Positions 41,499-51,970 of a stretch of DNA of 64,000 nucleotides are shown here, piece by piece. Position 1 is the first letter of the stretch; each line of letters begins with the position of its first letter. Below the pieces are notes generated by a model, which was given only the letters and a program-made list of their open reading frames with translations, was not told where the DNA came from and did no database searches. Both the position numbers and the translations under genes were made by a program. Origin of the DNA: Eutrigla gurnardus. Lineage: Eukaryota > Chordata > Actinopteri > Perciformes > Triglidae. The DNA lies in NCBI GenBank assembly GCA_963514095.1, contig OY741282.1, forward strand, positions 20,309,102 through 20,373,101, given 5' to 3'.

Positions 41499-42095
41499 TG
41501 TAAGGGTTAGAAACTGCGTCAGGGCACGGCACCTGCATGCTACAATGTAGGAGACAGTACACACAAGAGAGATGGCGTCCGAATCTCACACATACACACA
41601 CGCGCCCACGCACATACCAACATCGGCAAGGGAGAGCAAGGGTGGGGGCTAGCGGCCAGCAAACTGATACAGTGCCTAGCAGAGATAGCACCGGAAGAGA
41701 TGCACCTCGACAACATTCACACACACACATAGATGACAACGCCTGGAAGGACGAATCGTATGAGCCAGTGTGGGTGGAAATACCCAGTGCTCCAACCAGG
41801 CCGCGGCATTCTAAAATTACGCTCCGCCTGCTTCGATTGATTGAGCCAATCAGACTCATGTGGAGTTTTGGATATATTGAACTGCGCACTCTTTGTAAGC
41901 GCCTTTTTGAGTGAACTCAACCCTATGTTGAGTTGACTATTAGGTCCGTGCACGTTTAACTGCCGGAATATGCTTTCTTGATACTTGTGCTAATAAAGCG
42001 CTGTTTTTGATACAACTTATAAACTCTCCTCGTATGTTTGAGCTTAATATCCATATTCAAGCTCAATATTCAAGCTTACTATTTTTTCCACAACA
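41499..42095 (+). repeat. 5' LTR of the endogenous retrovirus (borders inferred)
   Basis: Inferred from its place upstream of the primer site and from promoter signals: CCAAT at 41846-41850, a TATA-like GATATATTG at 41871-41879, and AATAAA at 41992-41997. The likely start is TG at 41499 and the likely end CA at 42094-42095, four bases before the primer site. The partner LTR lies beyond the window, so the borders cannot be checked here. Confidence 0.6.
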
Positions 42096-42099
42096 AATC

Positions 42100-42117
42100 T
42101 GGTAGCAGAGGATGGTT
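42100..42117 (+). promoter_or_regulatory. Primer-binding site, initiator tRNA-Met type
   Basis: TGGTAGCAGAGGATGGTT is the exact complement of the 18 bases at the 3' end (with CCA) of vertebrate initiator tRNA-Met. Position just after the presumed LTR fits minus-strand DNA priming. Confidence 0.85.
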
Positions 42118-42891
42118 ACGAGATAAGCTTGAGGAGAAGACAATCCTAACGACTATCTCCTGTCTTGTAGACGGAGGAGGTTTCCTGAGAGAAAGCGGAG
42201 GCCAGAAGGGTTCATCCACTCTCGGGAAAGTTGATCACTGAGCGCTCAACCGAAAAGGTAAGCAGAAGCCTATTTAATTGAATTCTGTATATTGAACATA
42301 TAAATTAAGTGATCAACAATTACCGAGTGTGAGTATGAATACTTTAGACAAAATTTAACTAAAGGATAAAATGTTAGAAGAGTAAAAGGAAAGCATATTC
42401 TGCAAAAGTGATAAAATAACTCTGCCATAGTGTGTACACATGTGTGACTGAACCTAACAGAAAACACGAGATGAAGGACGAATAGAAGGGCTCTTATGTG
42501 TGTAGTATCGTGAAGTAGCGGACACACCACACTCCGTGAATCATGAGAATTCTTGCACATAATTAAGCCGCTCTATTAACGATCATAGCGTGTTTTGGGT
42601 TAACCAACAGACTGCATAACTAGTACTATGTAATTTGGAAATCGACACAATTCCTCCGGGACAGCGCTGTCCAGTAGAGAAGCGTAGGCAGTGGTTGTGA
42701 TACAGGACATTTATGTAATTTGGAACAGATACAATTCCTCCGGGACCGCGCTGTCCAATAGAGAAGCGTAGGCAGTGGTTGTAATACAGGAAAGCGTATA
42801 GTAATTTGGAACAGATACAATTCCTCCGGGACCGCGCTGTCCAGCAGAGAAGCGTAGGCAGCGGTTGTAATACGTAAAATTTAAACATGGC
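42118..42891 (+). promoter_or_regulatory. Retroviral leader with three tandem ~85-bp repeats
   Basis: Untranslated leader between the primer site and gag. An 85-86-bp unit starts at about 42629, 42714 and 42800, each with AATTCCTCCGGGAC, GCGCTGTCC and AGAGAAGCGTAGGCAG. The first unit holds the perfect palindrome GGACAGCGCTGTCC; the others have GGACCGCGCTGTCC. By place it could act in RNA dimerisation or packaging; this is inference. Confidence 0.75.
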
Positions 42892-45525
42892 ATGGAGTCT
42901 TTTGATATAGACATAGAAGAAGAAGTAGCCGACACCCTGTTGCACGCTCCAGGAGGTGACTCTCTTCACTCAGCAGCAACTGCAGGAACACACACACCAA
43001 CGATAACGGAAGTGAGCAGACAGATACTAGAATTAGAAAAGCTTATTAAGGCGAGTTTGGTATATAAACCTAGTGGGATTGGGGTTGATGTGGGTAACGT
43101 CAGGAGCAATTCTTATGATTATATTGAGGGACTGGACGAGAGGGGAATGGAAGACTTTGTGGAGACCTTGAAGGCTAGAGTTAGGACTGAGGATAGAAGT
43201 AAAAAGGGAGATGGGAAGATAGTTAAGACAGTAGCGAAAAGGTGGGAGATCAAGGGATGGATCACCAAGGACGGGCAGCCATCAAGAGAAGCCATGAATA
43301 TGATGGTGAATGATGTCAAACGAAGATTACAGAGAGCCCGACAGAACATGGAGACTGAAAAAGACAAGCAATCATTTTTCAGACCACACAAAAAGGCGTT
43401 CGAAGAACAAGAAGAAGAGACAAGAGTGGCAAACCTAATGCTAAAAGACCTGTTCCAGCAGAGGAAAATAGAGAGGGGAGACAAACATGAAGAGACACAG
43501 GATGTGGGAGAAGCGCAGGGAGTGAGAGGCCTATATCCAGTCTTATCAGAAAAGTCAACAACTGGGCCTCCAGAAACGACACCTCCCCCAACAGCCCCCC
43601 CTTCCTACACACACAACAACCCATTTATGCCTGCACAGACAACAGGCACAGCAATGCAAGCGCCAGTACTAACCTTGGCCGGCGTGGAGGTCCACGTACA
43701 AGATAAAGACAGAGAGGAAATGAAGAGAGAAATAGAAAGACTGCAACAGCGACTAGAGGCGCTGGAGCCCCCTGGAGGACCAAGACGTCAAAGCAGGTCG
43801 GAAACAACCTACCCAAAAAGTGAAACAGAGGGATCCCTCGCAAACAATCCTTTGATGCCACCTAGTGGCAGAAACCATACCGACCCAAGGAAGGAGAGGC
43901 CAACCGGAGTAGCGCCTCCTGCCTGCAGTACCGGAGGCCGAGAGGAGGAAGAGGAACAGGGAGCGGCTGGAGGATACAATCCTAAATCAATGACATGTGG
44001 ATACGATCAGGACTTCATGAGAGACAACACAGACCACTTTGGCCTACCGACAGGAGGGGCAGAGATATTTCAACTGATCGATCTAAGTGACATGGCCGCT
44101 CCAAATCCAAGAACCCCGCCAAGGAGCCCAAGCCCCACCAGAAGGCGAACGGAGGATGAGCGGATAGATGAAATTATTGCAAATATGAGGGATGGACTGC
44201 ACCTACCAGCAGAAAAGACACACCTGCAAATGAAGGGCAGGTTTTATGGGGAAACCACAAGGATTCCACATCCCCCCGAGAAGGCACCCTCCCCAGCAGG
44301 AATGCGGCTAAGGTCAGGAGCGGTGATGGCTCCACAACCTGCCAGTATCAAGAAGAGCAGATGTTACAACCCACAAGAGCCCCTAATGAGGCCGTTAGGA
44401 GAGAGCCTGGGAGCGGCCTTCCCTTTGAGACCGGTGCCAGGAGGAGGGGGACACGTCCAATACATACCATTCACGTTCGGAGACCTGGACACGCTGAACT
44501 CCAGGCTGCCCAACCTCCATTCAGGGTCCACACCGTGGATGGAGGCGTTCCTGACACAGACCGCTGGGAACGTCATGGCACTGGGAGACATGAGGGCGAT
44601 TCTGGGAAGAGCCACGGACACAACCACAGCAAGTGCCATATTGGGACAATGTGGGCAACTGGACACGGCTCCATCAACAGTTCCGTTTGGGGCATTTGCC
44701 AACAACTTCTGGACAGTACTGAGACAGCATTACCCAACCCCAGTGGACCGATCAGTGGTGGACACGCTGAAACATCAAGAAGGTGAATCCCCGGACAGTT
44801 ATATGTCACGAGCAAAGAAAGAATGGCAAAAAGCTTTCGGAGAACCACACGACAACACTGAGACCACACTCTCTCTGTGGAGAGCAACAGTGACCAAAGG
44901 TTTGCCAGAAGAGGCAAGAAAACTCCTGGAAAATGTGGTGGGTTTGGGAGAAATGGACGGCCCCATGTGGTGTTCACAGATACGACATTACCTGATAAGA
45001 CACCAGAAAGGAGAACAAGGACAGAAAGATGAGATAAAAGGACTAAAAAAGAAGATACTGAAGAAACAACTGGCAGAATTGGAAGAAAAGGAAAAGGCAA
45101 AAAAGACGAAACAAATGCCGGCTGTGACGCCTCCCACACCGGAGGCACCAGCCACCCAGTTGTACCAACAACCACAACAACCATGGCCCCCTCAGGTGCA
45201 GCAGCAAGGCTATCAAAGAGGAGGAGGATTCAGAGGGGGAAGGGGTCGCGCCCAACAAGGGCCCGCCTTCTATTGCTACAACTGTGGCAGACCTGGTCAT
45301 TATGCGAGAGACTGCCGAGCAGGAGCTCAACAGACAGGAAACTACGCAGGGCCACCACAAGGAAGAGGAGGACCGGGTCCCTACAGGGGAAGAGGAAGAG
45401 GGGGACCACCACAGTACGGGCCACAACCCGTCCCACCGACACCGGGGCCTGAGCCGCCCCAGCATCAGGCATGTACTGGGGACTGGTACCAGGGACCAGG
45501 GACCCAGTGTCAAGGCTCTTACTGA
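42892..45525 (+). CDS. gag: Endogenous retrovirus gag
   Basis: An open frame of 877 codons with ATG at 42892 and TGA at 45523-45525. Gag forms the virion core. Seen in order: an acidic and basic N-terminal region with coiled-coil tendency (residues ~100-200), a proline-rich stretch (~220-250), the capsid with a major homology region around residues 628-646 (HQEGESPDSYMSRAKKEW), a lysine/glutamate-rich helix (~710-740), and one CCHC zinc knuckle CYNCGRPGHYARDC at 795-808 within an RGG-rich tail. The single knuckle fits gamma- or epsilon-like viruses; the length is greater than in mammalian gammaretroviruses. No stops or shifts. Pro-pol follows in the same frame. Confidence 0.9.
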   Translation: MESFDIDIEEEVADTLLHAPGGDSLHSAATAGTHTPTITEVSRQILELEKLIKASLVYKPSGIGVDVGNVRSNSYDYIEGLDERGMEDFVETLKARVRTEDRSKKGDGKIVKTVAKRWEIKGWITKDGQPSREAMNMMVNDVKRRLQRARQNMETEKDKQSFFRPHKKAFEEQEEETRVANLMLKDLFQQRKIERGDKHEETQDVGEAQGVRGLYPVLSEKSTTGPPETTPPPTAPPSYTHNNPFMPAQTTGTAMQAPVLTLAGVEVHVQDKDREEMKREIERLQQRLEALEPPGGPRRQSRSETTYPKSETEGSLANNPLMPPSGRNHTDPRKERPTGVAPPACSTGGREEEEEQGAAGGYNPKSMTCGYDQDFMRDNTDHFGLPTGGAEIFQLIDLSDMAAPNPRTPPRSPSPTRRRTEDERIDEIIANMRDGLHLPAEKTHLQMKGRFYGETTRIPHPPEKAPSPAGMRLRSGAVMAPQPASIKKSRCYNPQEPLMRPLGESLGAAFPLRPVPGGGGHVQYIPFTFGDLDTLNSRLPNLHSGSTPWMEAFLTQTAGNVMALGDMRAILGRATDTTTASAILGQCGQLDTAPSTVPFGAFANNFWTVLRQHYPTPVDRSVVDTLKHQEGESPDSYMSRAKKEWQKAFGEPHDNTETTLSLWRATVTKGLPEEARKLLENVVGLGEMDGPMWCSQIRHYLIRHQKGEQGQKDEIKGLKKKILKKQLAELEEKEKAKKTKQMPAVTPPTPEAPATQLYQQPQQPWPPQVQQQGYQRGGGFRGGRGRAQQGPAFYCYNCGRPGHYARDCRAGAQQTGNYAGPPQGRGGPGPYRGRGRGGPPQYGPQPVPPTPGPEPPQHQACTGDWYQGPGTQCQGSY

Positions 45526-46218
45526 CACGCCCCTCCACCAAGACAAGAAGCGGTGCACTTCGGACTAACCACAGAGCCTCTCCTAACACTCAATATTAAT
45601 GGGCGGCTACACACCATGCTGGCGGATTCAGGAGCCACCTATTCTTGTCTAACAACACCGCAACAATCTTCGAATATAACCCAATCGGTGGTGGGCGTGA
45701 CGGGTTTACCACAAGTACAGTACTTTTCGGAACCGCTCCCGGTGGAATACCAGGGACACCAACTCTCACATTCCTTCTTGTTGGCACCACAATGCCCGGT
45801 AAATCTTTTGGGAAGAGACCTAATGTGCAAAATGAGACTAACAATTTACATGAACAATGACGGAGTACATGTAACAACCAGCCCGCCACCATCGACACCC
45901 GAAAACCCAGTGAGGCTCATGATGCTTGCACCTGAAGTAAAAGAACCCCTCATGGCGGACCAAGAGGTATTTTGGCTACGCCTCCTGGAAAATGGCCCAA
46001 GGACCCCACAGATACAGTATCAATTCAACCTTTTAAAGTCACGCATATTCGCCCTCCACCCATACAAAATGCCGCTGGATCACGTACATTGCACCATGAA
46101 CGTGGAGTCAGACCCGGATAGCCCCTACACTGATGACTGGGACGAAAACATGGGTCATCTACACCCTCCCATTGTATGCAGCCATATCTACTGCGGGAAA
46201 GAGGGAGTCGCGGCCAGG
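45526..46218 (+). CDS. pol: Endogenous retrovirus pro-pol, first part (protease), cut by gypsy
   Basis: In the same frame as gag directly after the UGA, so expression would need stop read-through as in gammaretroviruses. The aspartic protease shows LADSGATYS and LLGRDLM. The frame is open up to the gypsy insertion at 46219; the same reading continues on the far side at 58477 with the four-base duplication CAGG (46215-46218, 58477-58480). Residues beyond 46218 read from LTR sequence and are not viral. Confidence 0.88.
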
Positions 46219-47081
46219 TGTAACGCGCAGCCTTGTTCTGGGCTGAACATTAACTCTCCAAGGGGTTCATGGAAAATTAGACTTCATGTAAAAATTAAAC
46301 AAACGAAACGCCACCGTGGTGCAATTTAACGTAAAGATCCACGTCACTTTTAATTTAGACGGGCTTTCCCAGCTTGGCCGCTCTGAGCGCAAAATGATCA
46401 CCAAAATAAATTAATTACATACAAGGCACGCAAAAAACCCCGGTCTTTCCACTTTGTAAATTAAGTAAATAACCCCCCCCAAACGAAATATCACTTATTG
46501 AACCGAATGGTTCACGATAAATATGTCCACAAGTCGCAAACTTTCCGATACTCAGGAACAATACAACGCCGAGCGGCTCGGGCGCCGGAGGAAAAACAAA
46601 CAAACAAAAGGAGTCAGTCTCACCCCGTTTACCCGCGGTCCTTTGTGTCAGTCCACCGGGAACAGAGTCAACCAGGAGGGAAACTCAACTGGCCTCCGCC
46701 TGACCAGGAGGGAAACTCGACTGGACTCCGCCGGACCAGGAGGGAAACTCTACTGGCGGCTCCGTTCGCTTAGTCCGTGCCTCGGCTCCGTCCGATACAA
46801 CGCAGTCTAAGTTACGCCGCTCTCCCCCCTCTACCGCCAGCCGTCCACCATCTCTTCCGACCATCACCAGGTGTCCTCCTCCACCTGGTCCACGTCACAT
46901 CCTCCCTTTATCCCCTCGGCCCACAAATTTTGCTATTCCTATTTATAATAATTTCAAGGCACCCACACTACCCATTTAGTTTACAGACTACATCTCACAT
47001 CAGGCAACCAAGTGCACTTTTCTTTTAAACCTTTGTTTGCACACTGTACATTTTATTTCATGTCAAGGTGACGCTGTCACA
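46219..47081 (-). repeat. Gypsy LTR (3' LTR in element orientation)
   Basis: 863 bp, near-identical to 57633-58476. It has a 19-bp extra piece near 46267-46300 (ATTAGACTTCATGTAAAA region) that the other LTR lacks, plus T/C differences near 46375 and 46849. Open frames inside both LTRs are identical because the LTRs are, not because they code. Confidence 0.95.
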
Positions 47082-47084
47082 GAT

Positions 47085-47099
47085 CCCCCCCCCCCCCCC
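47085..47099 (-). promoter_or_regulatory. Gypsy polypurine tract (G15)
   Basis: Fifteen C on the plus strand, i.e. fifteen G on the element strand, three bases from the LTR. This is where plus-strand DNA priming would occur. An unbroken G run this long is unusual and also prone to length error. Confidence 0.7.
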
Positions 47100-47105
47100 A
47101 GCCGG

Positions 47106-47912
47106 AGGTATCGGAGGCTGAACCCCGAAAAAGGGTTTCAGGTTGACCACGTTGACTGTGTCTACCCTCTTACCCTGGTCGTTCGTCTGTATCAGGTAGT
47201 TTATGGGGCCTAACTTTCTCACCACTGTCGCTGGACCTGACCATTTAGGCGCAAGCTTGGATGAGAATCCGTCTGATGCTTTGGAAAGTGGGTGTGTGCG
47301 GACCCAGACCTGGTCTCCCAGGAGGAGTTGTACACCTCTCCTCCGGGTATTATAATACCTGGCTTGTCTGGCCTGACACACTCCCACTCGCCTTTTAACC
47401 TCCTCAGCCATCTCCTTTTGCCTCTCCAGGAGCTGGTAGGGCGACTGCTGGGGCGAAGGTGGCGAACCAATCAATCGCTCCAACGGGCCTTTGAGGGCTC
47501 TTCCCAGCGCCAGCTCTGCAGGAGATCTACCCGTAGTCTCATGCTGGGCGGCGTTGATGGCAAAGCGAAACTCTCGGATCCACTGATCCCATTTGTCATG
47601 CTGGTCCCCAACATAAGAGGCAATCATGGTTTTGATGGTTCTATTAAAACGTTCTGTTAGATTGGCCTGAGGATGATAACTGGTAGTGAACTTCTGTGTC
47701 ACTCCCCAGGTCTTACAGAGGTTAGCCATCTCATGGCCAGTGAACTGAGGCCCCCGATCCGTCACCAGCTCCTGCGGGACTCCGAACCGGGTAAAAATCT
47801 CATCCTTGAGGATGGGGATGATGCGAGGGGATTTGCTGTCTTTGAGGGGAAACATTTCAACCCACTTTGTGAAGTAATCCACAATCACCAAAAGGAACTT
47901 ATTGCCCTTCTT
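47106..47912 (-). CDS. Gypsy integrase, C-terminal part (split by L1)
   Basis: Minus strand. Reads VIVDYFTKWVEMFPL (integrase core), VTDRGPQF and TSYHPQANLTERFN (second Asp and the Glu of DDE), then a GPY/F-like region, WSGPATVVRKLGPINYLIQT, and a tail toward the polypurine tract. It continues the frame that ends at 53491 on the other side of the LINE; TTATTGCCCTTCTT is present on both sides. Confidence 0.88.
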
Positions 47913-48187
47913 TTTTTAAACAAGTGTGTTTATTCATTTTTTCAGAAAAAATATTCACACAACAACAAGTAAAATACAGGTGCAGAACAAAACTGTCACA
48001 GTATGGCTCATCTTAAATGGTACAAACATCACAGGGCAGTAGCATGTGTTATTTACAAATTCCAAAATATAAATAATCCATCATCTCACTTGGGGAAAAG
48101 CATTTCAAATAGAAATAAAAGGAGCGGAAAACAAAAACAAACAAACAGACGTATAATAAATATATGGTAATTACGTTTGTTGATGGC

Positions 48188-51100
48188 TTACATACAGGGG
48201 GAACAAGCCTCCAATGCTTTCCTCCCCTCCAAGAACACCATAAAAGATCTCCACATACTGTCAAAGATTAGATATTTACCCTTTAACGTGAAGGTGAGTT
48301 TTTCCAGTGCCAGCGAGTCTGATAGTCCTGCAAGCCAGACACTGATACTTGGTTTAGTAGTGGATTTCCATGACTTGGCTATAGTGTATTTGGCTTGTAA
48401 CATGCAAAAAATAATCATAGATTTGTTTGCCTTGTTAAGGTTAAGATTTATCGGAAAAATACCAAGAATACAAAGTTTGGGGTCTAATATTAGTTTTATA
48501 CCTGTAACCTGCAAAATCATATTCATCACCTCACTCCAAAAGGCCTGAATCAATGGGCAGTCCCATAGGCAATGGTATAGTGTGCCCACGCTACCACACT
48601 TGTAGCACGTGTCAGGATTATTGGGGTTAAATTTATTTAGTTGAGTTGGTGTTACATATATTCTCATTATCCACTTGTACTGAAGTAGTTTAAAATGGGT
48701 ATTTATTGTTTGTATTTGAGATTTTAAGCAAATCTTTTGCCAGTCCTCGGTGGAGATTACTGAATTTAAATCCTCACACCATGCCAATCTTTTCCTATCT
48801 GAGGAAACCTTTGAACCTTCCATGATTGATGCATAGAAGCTTGAAGTCAAACCCTTCTTAGGATGTTGATTTGTTGCTATTTCTTCTATAGGGCTAAGTG
48901 TAGGTAGAGATAAAGACTTCTGTAACTTAAATATATAGCTTCTTATCTGCAGGTATTTGAAAAAATGGCTTGGTTGGATGCCATATTTTTGTTTCAGATC
49001 GACAAACGTCAAGAGAGTGTTGTTGTCAAATAAATCTGCAATTTTACTAAGACCTTTGTTTGCCCAAATTTTGAAGCCCATATCTTTTTGGCCAGGTTTA
49101 AAATCTCTATTGCCCCAGATTGGTGTAAATTGAGATATTACAGGTATCTCACCTTTATGCTTATGAACCTCATACCATACTAGAATTGTGTTTTTAACAA
49201 AGGGGTTAAGTGTTAACGCTTTTAATTCTTTTAATTTAGCTGAGTATAGGTATGAATTGAGTGGTAGGGGGGATGACATATTTCTTTCCATACTCATCCA
49301 AGACTGTGGCGTTTTTTGCGAGAACCAGCAAGAGGCAGTAGTGAGTTGGGCAGCCCAATAGTACCATTGGAGGTTTGGGAGTTTCAGGCCTCCTCTATCG
49401 TAGGGGAGATAAAGCAAAGATAAGCGAAGTCTAGCCCGTCTGTTGTTCCAAATGAAATTACAAAACATGCTTTTCATCTTTGAAAAAAAATTAATAGGAG
49501 GACTAAGAGGAATGGAATGAAAGAGGTAAAGGAATTTCGGAAGAACACTCATTTTGAGTATACTGATCCGCCCTATCATGGAAATTGGTAGTAATGACCA
49601 TCTATTAATAGATTCAGAGACTGACTCTATCACTGGATTATAATTTGTCTCTACTAAATCTTCAATTTTAGGAGTGATTCTAATACCAAGATATGTGAAG
49701 CTATTCCTAACCACCTTGAATGGAGTTTGAACAGGGGGTTTTATTCTTTCTGAATGCTTAAGGAAAAGTATAGCAGATTTGGATTCATTAATTTTATAAC
49801 CGGATAGCTTACTAAAAGAGCTAATGATATTAAACATGAAATGTAGTGACTGTTCTAAATGAGATAGAAAAATTACAATATCATCTGCAAATAAGCCTAT
49901 TTTGTTATCAATCTCATTTATTTTAATGCCTGTAATATTTTGATTACTCCTAATGGCAATAGCCAAGGGCTCAATTGCCAACACAAACAAAAGGGGTGAA
50001 AGAGGGCAACCTTGGCGTGTGCCTCTAGAAAGAGTAAAAGGATTGGATATAATATCATTCGTTAATACAGATGCTACCGAGTTGTTGTATAGGACTTTAA
50101 TCCAATTGGAGAAGTAATGACCAAAGCCAAAACGTTCGAGTACTTTGTGGAGATATTGATGCTCAACTCGATCGAACGCTTTTTCTGCGTCTAACGAGAG
50201 CACTGCTGTATCTGGATGTTCTGTCTTTGCATGAACAATATTGAGAACCCTACGGACGGAGTGGAAAGCTTGCCGTCCCCTTACAAATCCATTTTGGTCC
50301 GGATCAGAGAGAAAAGGCAGGTACTTCTCAAGCCTTCGTGCCAGTACTTTGGCAATTATTTTAGCATCAGAGTTAATCAATGAAATCGGCCGATAAGAAT
50401 CACATTTTGTTGCTGGTTTTCCAGGCTTCAGTATTAGAATTATAAGTGCATTACACATGGATGGTGGGAATTTGCCGGAATTGAAGCTTTCTACAAACAT
50501 ATCCAACAGTGGGGATAATAACTTGTTCTTAAAGATTTTATAGATGTCAATAGGTAGCCCATCTGGGCCGGGAGCCTTTCCCCCTTTCATTTTGTCAATT
50601 GCTTCAGATATTTCAGCTGTAGTGATAGGGGAATCTAAATCAGCTTTAGCATCCTCACTAAGTGAGGGGAGCGTTAACTGATCAAAAAAATCTTGAAATG
50701 ATTCATTAGCCACTAAACATTCCGATGAGTACAACTGTGTATAATATGATTCAAATAATGTATTCATTGTTTGGGGGTCTGATGTTTTATCTCCATTGGC
50801 AGTGACAATCTCTGTAATAGTTCTTGCATTTTGTTCTGTTTTTAGGCGCCAAGCAAGTAATTTCCCTGCCTTCTCTCCCTGATCATAATAGGTCTGCTTC
50901 AGTCTAATTAATCCTGCCAGGGCTTTATTGGTGGATAACTTATTGTACTTCGCTTTTTGGATCGCTAATTTCTGTTGTTTTTCTCTACTAAAGTTTTCGG
51001 TTACTTCCACTTCAAGTTCCTTTATATCTCTTTCCAACTCCAATATCTCTAGATATTGTTTATTCGATTTATTTCTTGTATATCCCATCATTTGACCCCT

Positions 51101-51970
51101 AATAAAAGCTTTGAAAGCCTCCCATCTTACTGAGGCAGATGTTTCTGTTGTATTTAACTCAAAATAGTCATCAATATTTTGCCCAACATAGTCGAGGAAT
51201 TTGGGATTTTGTAACCACTGTGGCCTTAGGCGCCAGAGTCTTTTTCCTTTGACAGCAGTTGTAGCTGAGTAGTTAAGCAGAAGTAAAGCATGATCGGAAA
51301 TGAGAATACTCTTATATTCACAATCATTGACATCTGGAGCAAGCAAGTTGGACACGAGAAAGTAGTCTATACGACTGTATGAATTATGTGTGGTTGAATG
51401 ACAAGAGTACTCTTTCTTTGTCGGGTTTTTAACCCTCCAAATATCAATTAGGTTAAGCTCCTGCATAGATTGGTGAATTATCTTCCTGCTTCTTGCATGT
51501 GTTAGATCTATGCCTGAAGAGCGGTCAAGTTTTGGGTCAAGGGCGCAGTTAAAATCACCCCCGATTATTATGACACCCCGAAGAGAGTAAATTTGCAAGA
51601 ACAAATTATTATAAAAGTTCGGGTCGTCATTATTAGGACCGTATAAGTTCACAAGAATTAAGTCTTGGTTTATTAATGAAGCTTGTATAATAATATATCT
51701 GCCAGCTGGATCCTGAATCGTCTTATGAATATGAAGAGGAATAGACTTATGGACAAGTACTGCAATTCCTCTGGCATATGATGAAAAAGAGCATGTGACT
51801 ACTTGACCTGGCCATCTTTTTTTTAAGCGACCTGTTTCATTAGAGAGCAAATGTGTTTCTTGTAAGAAAACTATTTTGGGATTATATTGTTTGATCCGAT
51901 TCATAACTTGCTTTACTTTAACTAATTTTCTTAGGCCTCTGACATTCCAGGAAATTATCTGAAGATCTAA
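48188..51970 (-). CDS. LINE ORF2 (endonuclease and reverse transcriptase)
   Basis: First ATG at 51904 gives 1,238 residues. Endonuclease: FLQETHL (residues ~14-20), GDFNCALDPKLDR and SDHALLLL. Reverse transcriptase: YRPISLIN, LDAEKAFDRVEH, RGTRQGCPLSPLLF and LFADDIVIFL with FADD at 672-675. C-terminal cysteines CYKCGSVGTLYHCLWDC, as in L1/Tx1 LINEs. The frame is open from about 51970, and the codons before the ATG read LDLQIISWNVRGL, the conserved start of the endonuclease, with no ATG in between. So true initiation may lie upstream at a non-AUG codon or by reinitiation, or an ATG has been lost. The product would nick DNA and copy the LINE RNA into it. Confidence 0.92.
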   Translation of the reverse strand, partial: LDLQIISWNVRGLRKLVKVKQVMNRIKQYNPKIVFLQETHLLSNETGRLKKRWPGQVVTCSFSSYARGIAVLVHKSIPLHIHKTIQDPAGRYIIIQASLINQDLILVNLYGPNNDDPNFYNNLFLQIYSLRGVIIIGGDFNCALDPKLDRSSGIDLTHARSRKIIHQSMQELNLIDIWRVKNPTKKEYSCHSTTHNSYSRIDYFLVSNLLAPDVNDCEYKSILISDHALLLLNYSATTAVKGKRLWRLRPQWLQNPKFLDYVGQNIDDYFELNTTETSASVRWEAFKAFIRGQMMGYTRNKSNKQYLEILELERDIKELEVEVTENFSREKQQKLAIQKAKYNKLSTNKALAGLIRLKQTYYDQGEKAGKLLAWRLKTEQNARTITEIVTANGDKTSDPQTMNTLFESYYTQLYSSECLVANESFQDFFDQLTLPSLSEDAKADLDSPITTAEISEAIDKMKGGKAPGPDGLPIDIYKIFKNKLLSPLLDMFVESFNSGKFPPSMCNALIILILKPGKPATKCDSYRPISLINSDAKIIAKVLARRLEKYLPFLSDPDQNGFVRGRQAFHSVRRVLNIVHAKTEHPDTAVLSLDAEKAFDRVEHQYLHKVLERFGFGHYFSNWIKVLYNNSVASVLTNDIISNPFTLSRGTRQGCPLSPLLFVLAIEPLAIAIRSNQNITGIKINEIDNKIGLFADDIVIFLSHLEQSLHFMFNIISSFSKLSGYKINESKSAILFLKHSERIKPPVQTPFKVVRNSFTYLGIRITPKIEDLVETNYNPVIESVSESINRWSLLPISMIGRISILKMSVLPKFLYLFHSIPLSPPINFFSKMKSMFCNFIWNNRRARLRLSLLYLPYDRGGLKLPNLQWYYWAAQLTTASCWFSQKTPQSWMSMERNMSSPLPLNSYLYSAKLKELKALTLNPFVKNTILVWYEVHKHKGEIPVISQFTPIWGNRDFKPGQKDMGFKIWANKGLSKIADLFDNNTLLTFVDLKQKYGIQPSHFFKYLQIRSYIFKLQKSLSLPTLSPIEEIATNQHPKKGLTSSFYASIMEGSKVSSDRKRLAWCEDLNSVISTEDWQKICLKSQIQTINTHFKLLQYKWIMRIYVTPTQLNKFNPNNPDTCYKCGSVGTLYHCLWDCPLIQAFWSEVMNMILQVTGIKLILDPKLCILGIFPINLNLNKANKSMIIFCMLQAKYTIAKSWKSTTKPSISVWLAGLSDSLALEKLTFTLKGKYLIFDSMWRSFMVFLEGRKALEACSPCM

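Noticed and set aside
43119..45589. Minus-strand frames opposite gag of up to 203 codons
   Set aside because: Complements of gag with no domain and no supporting signals; I see no reason to propose an antisense gene as in some deltaretroviruses.
46498..47028. Open frames inside the gypsy LTR, repeated at 57893-58423
   Set aside because: Same in both LTRs because the LTRs are copies of each other; no known protein.
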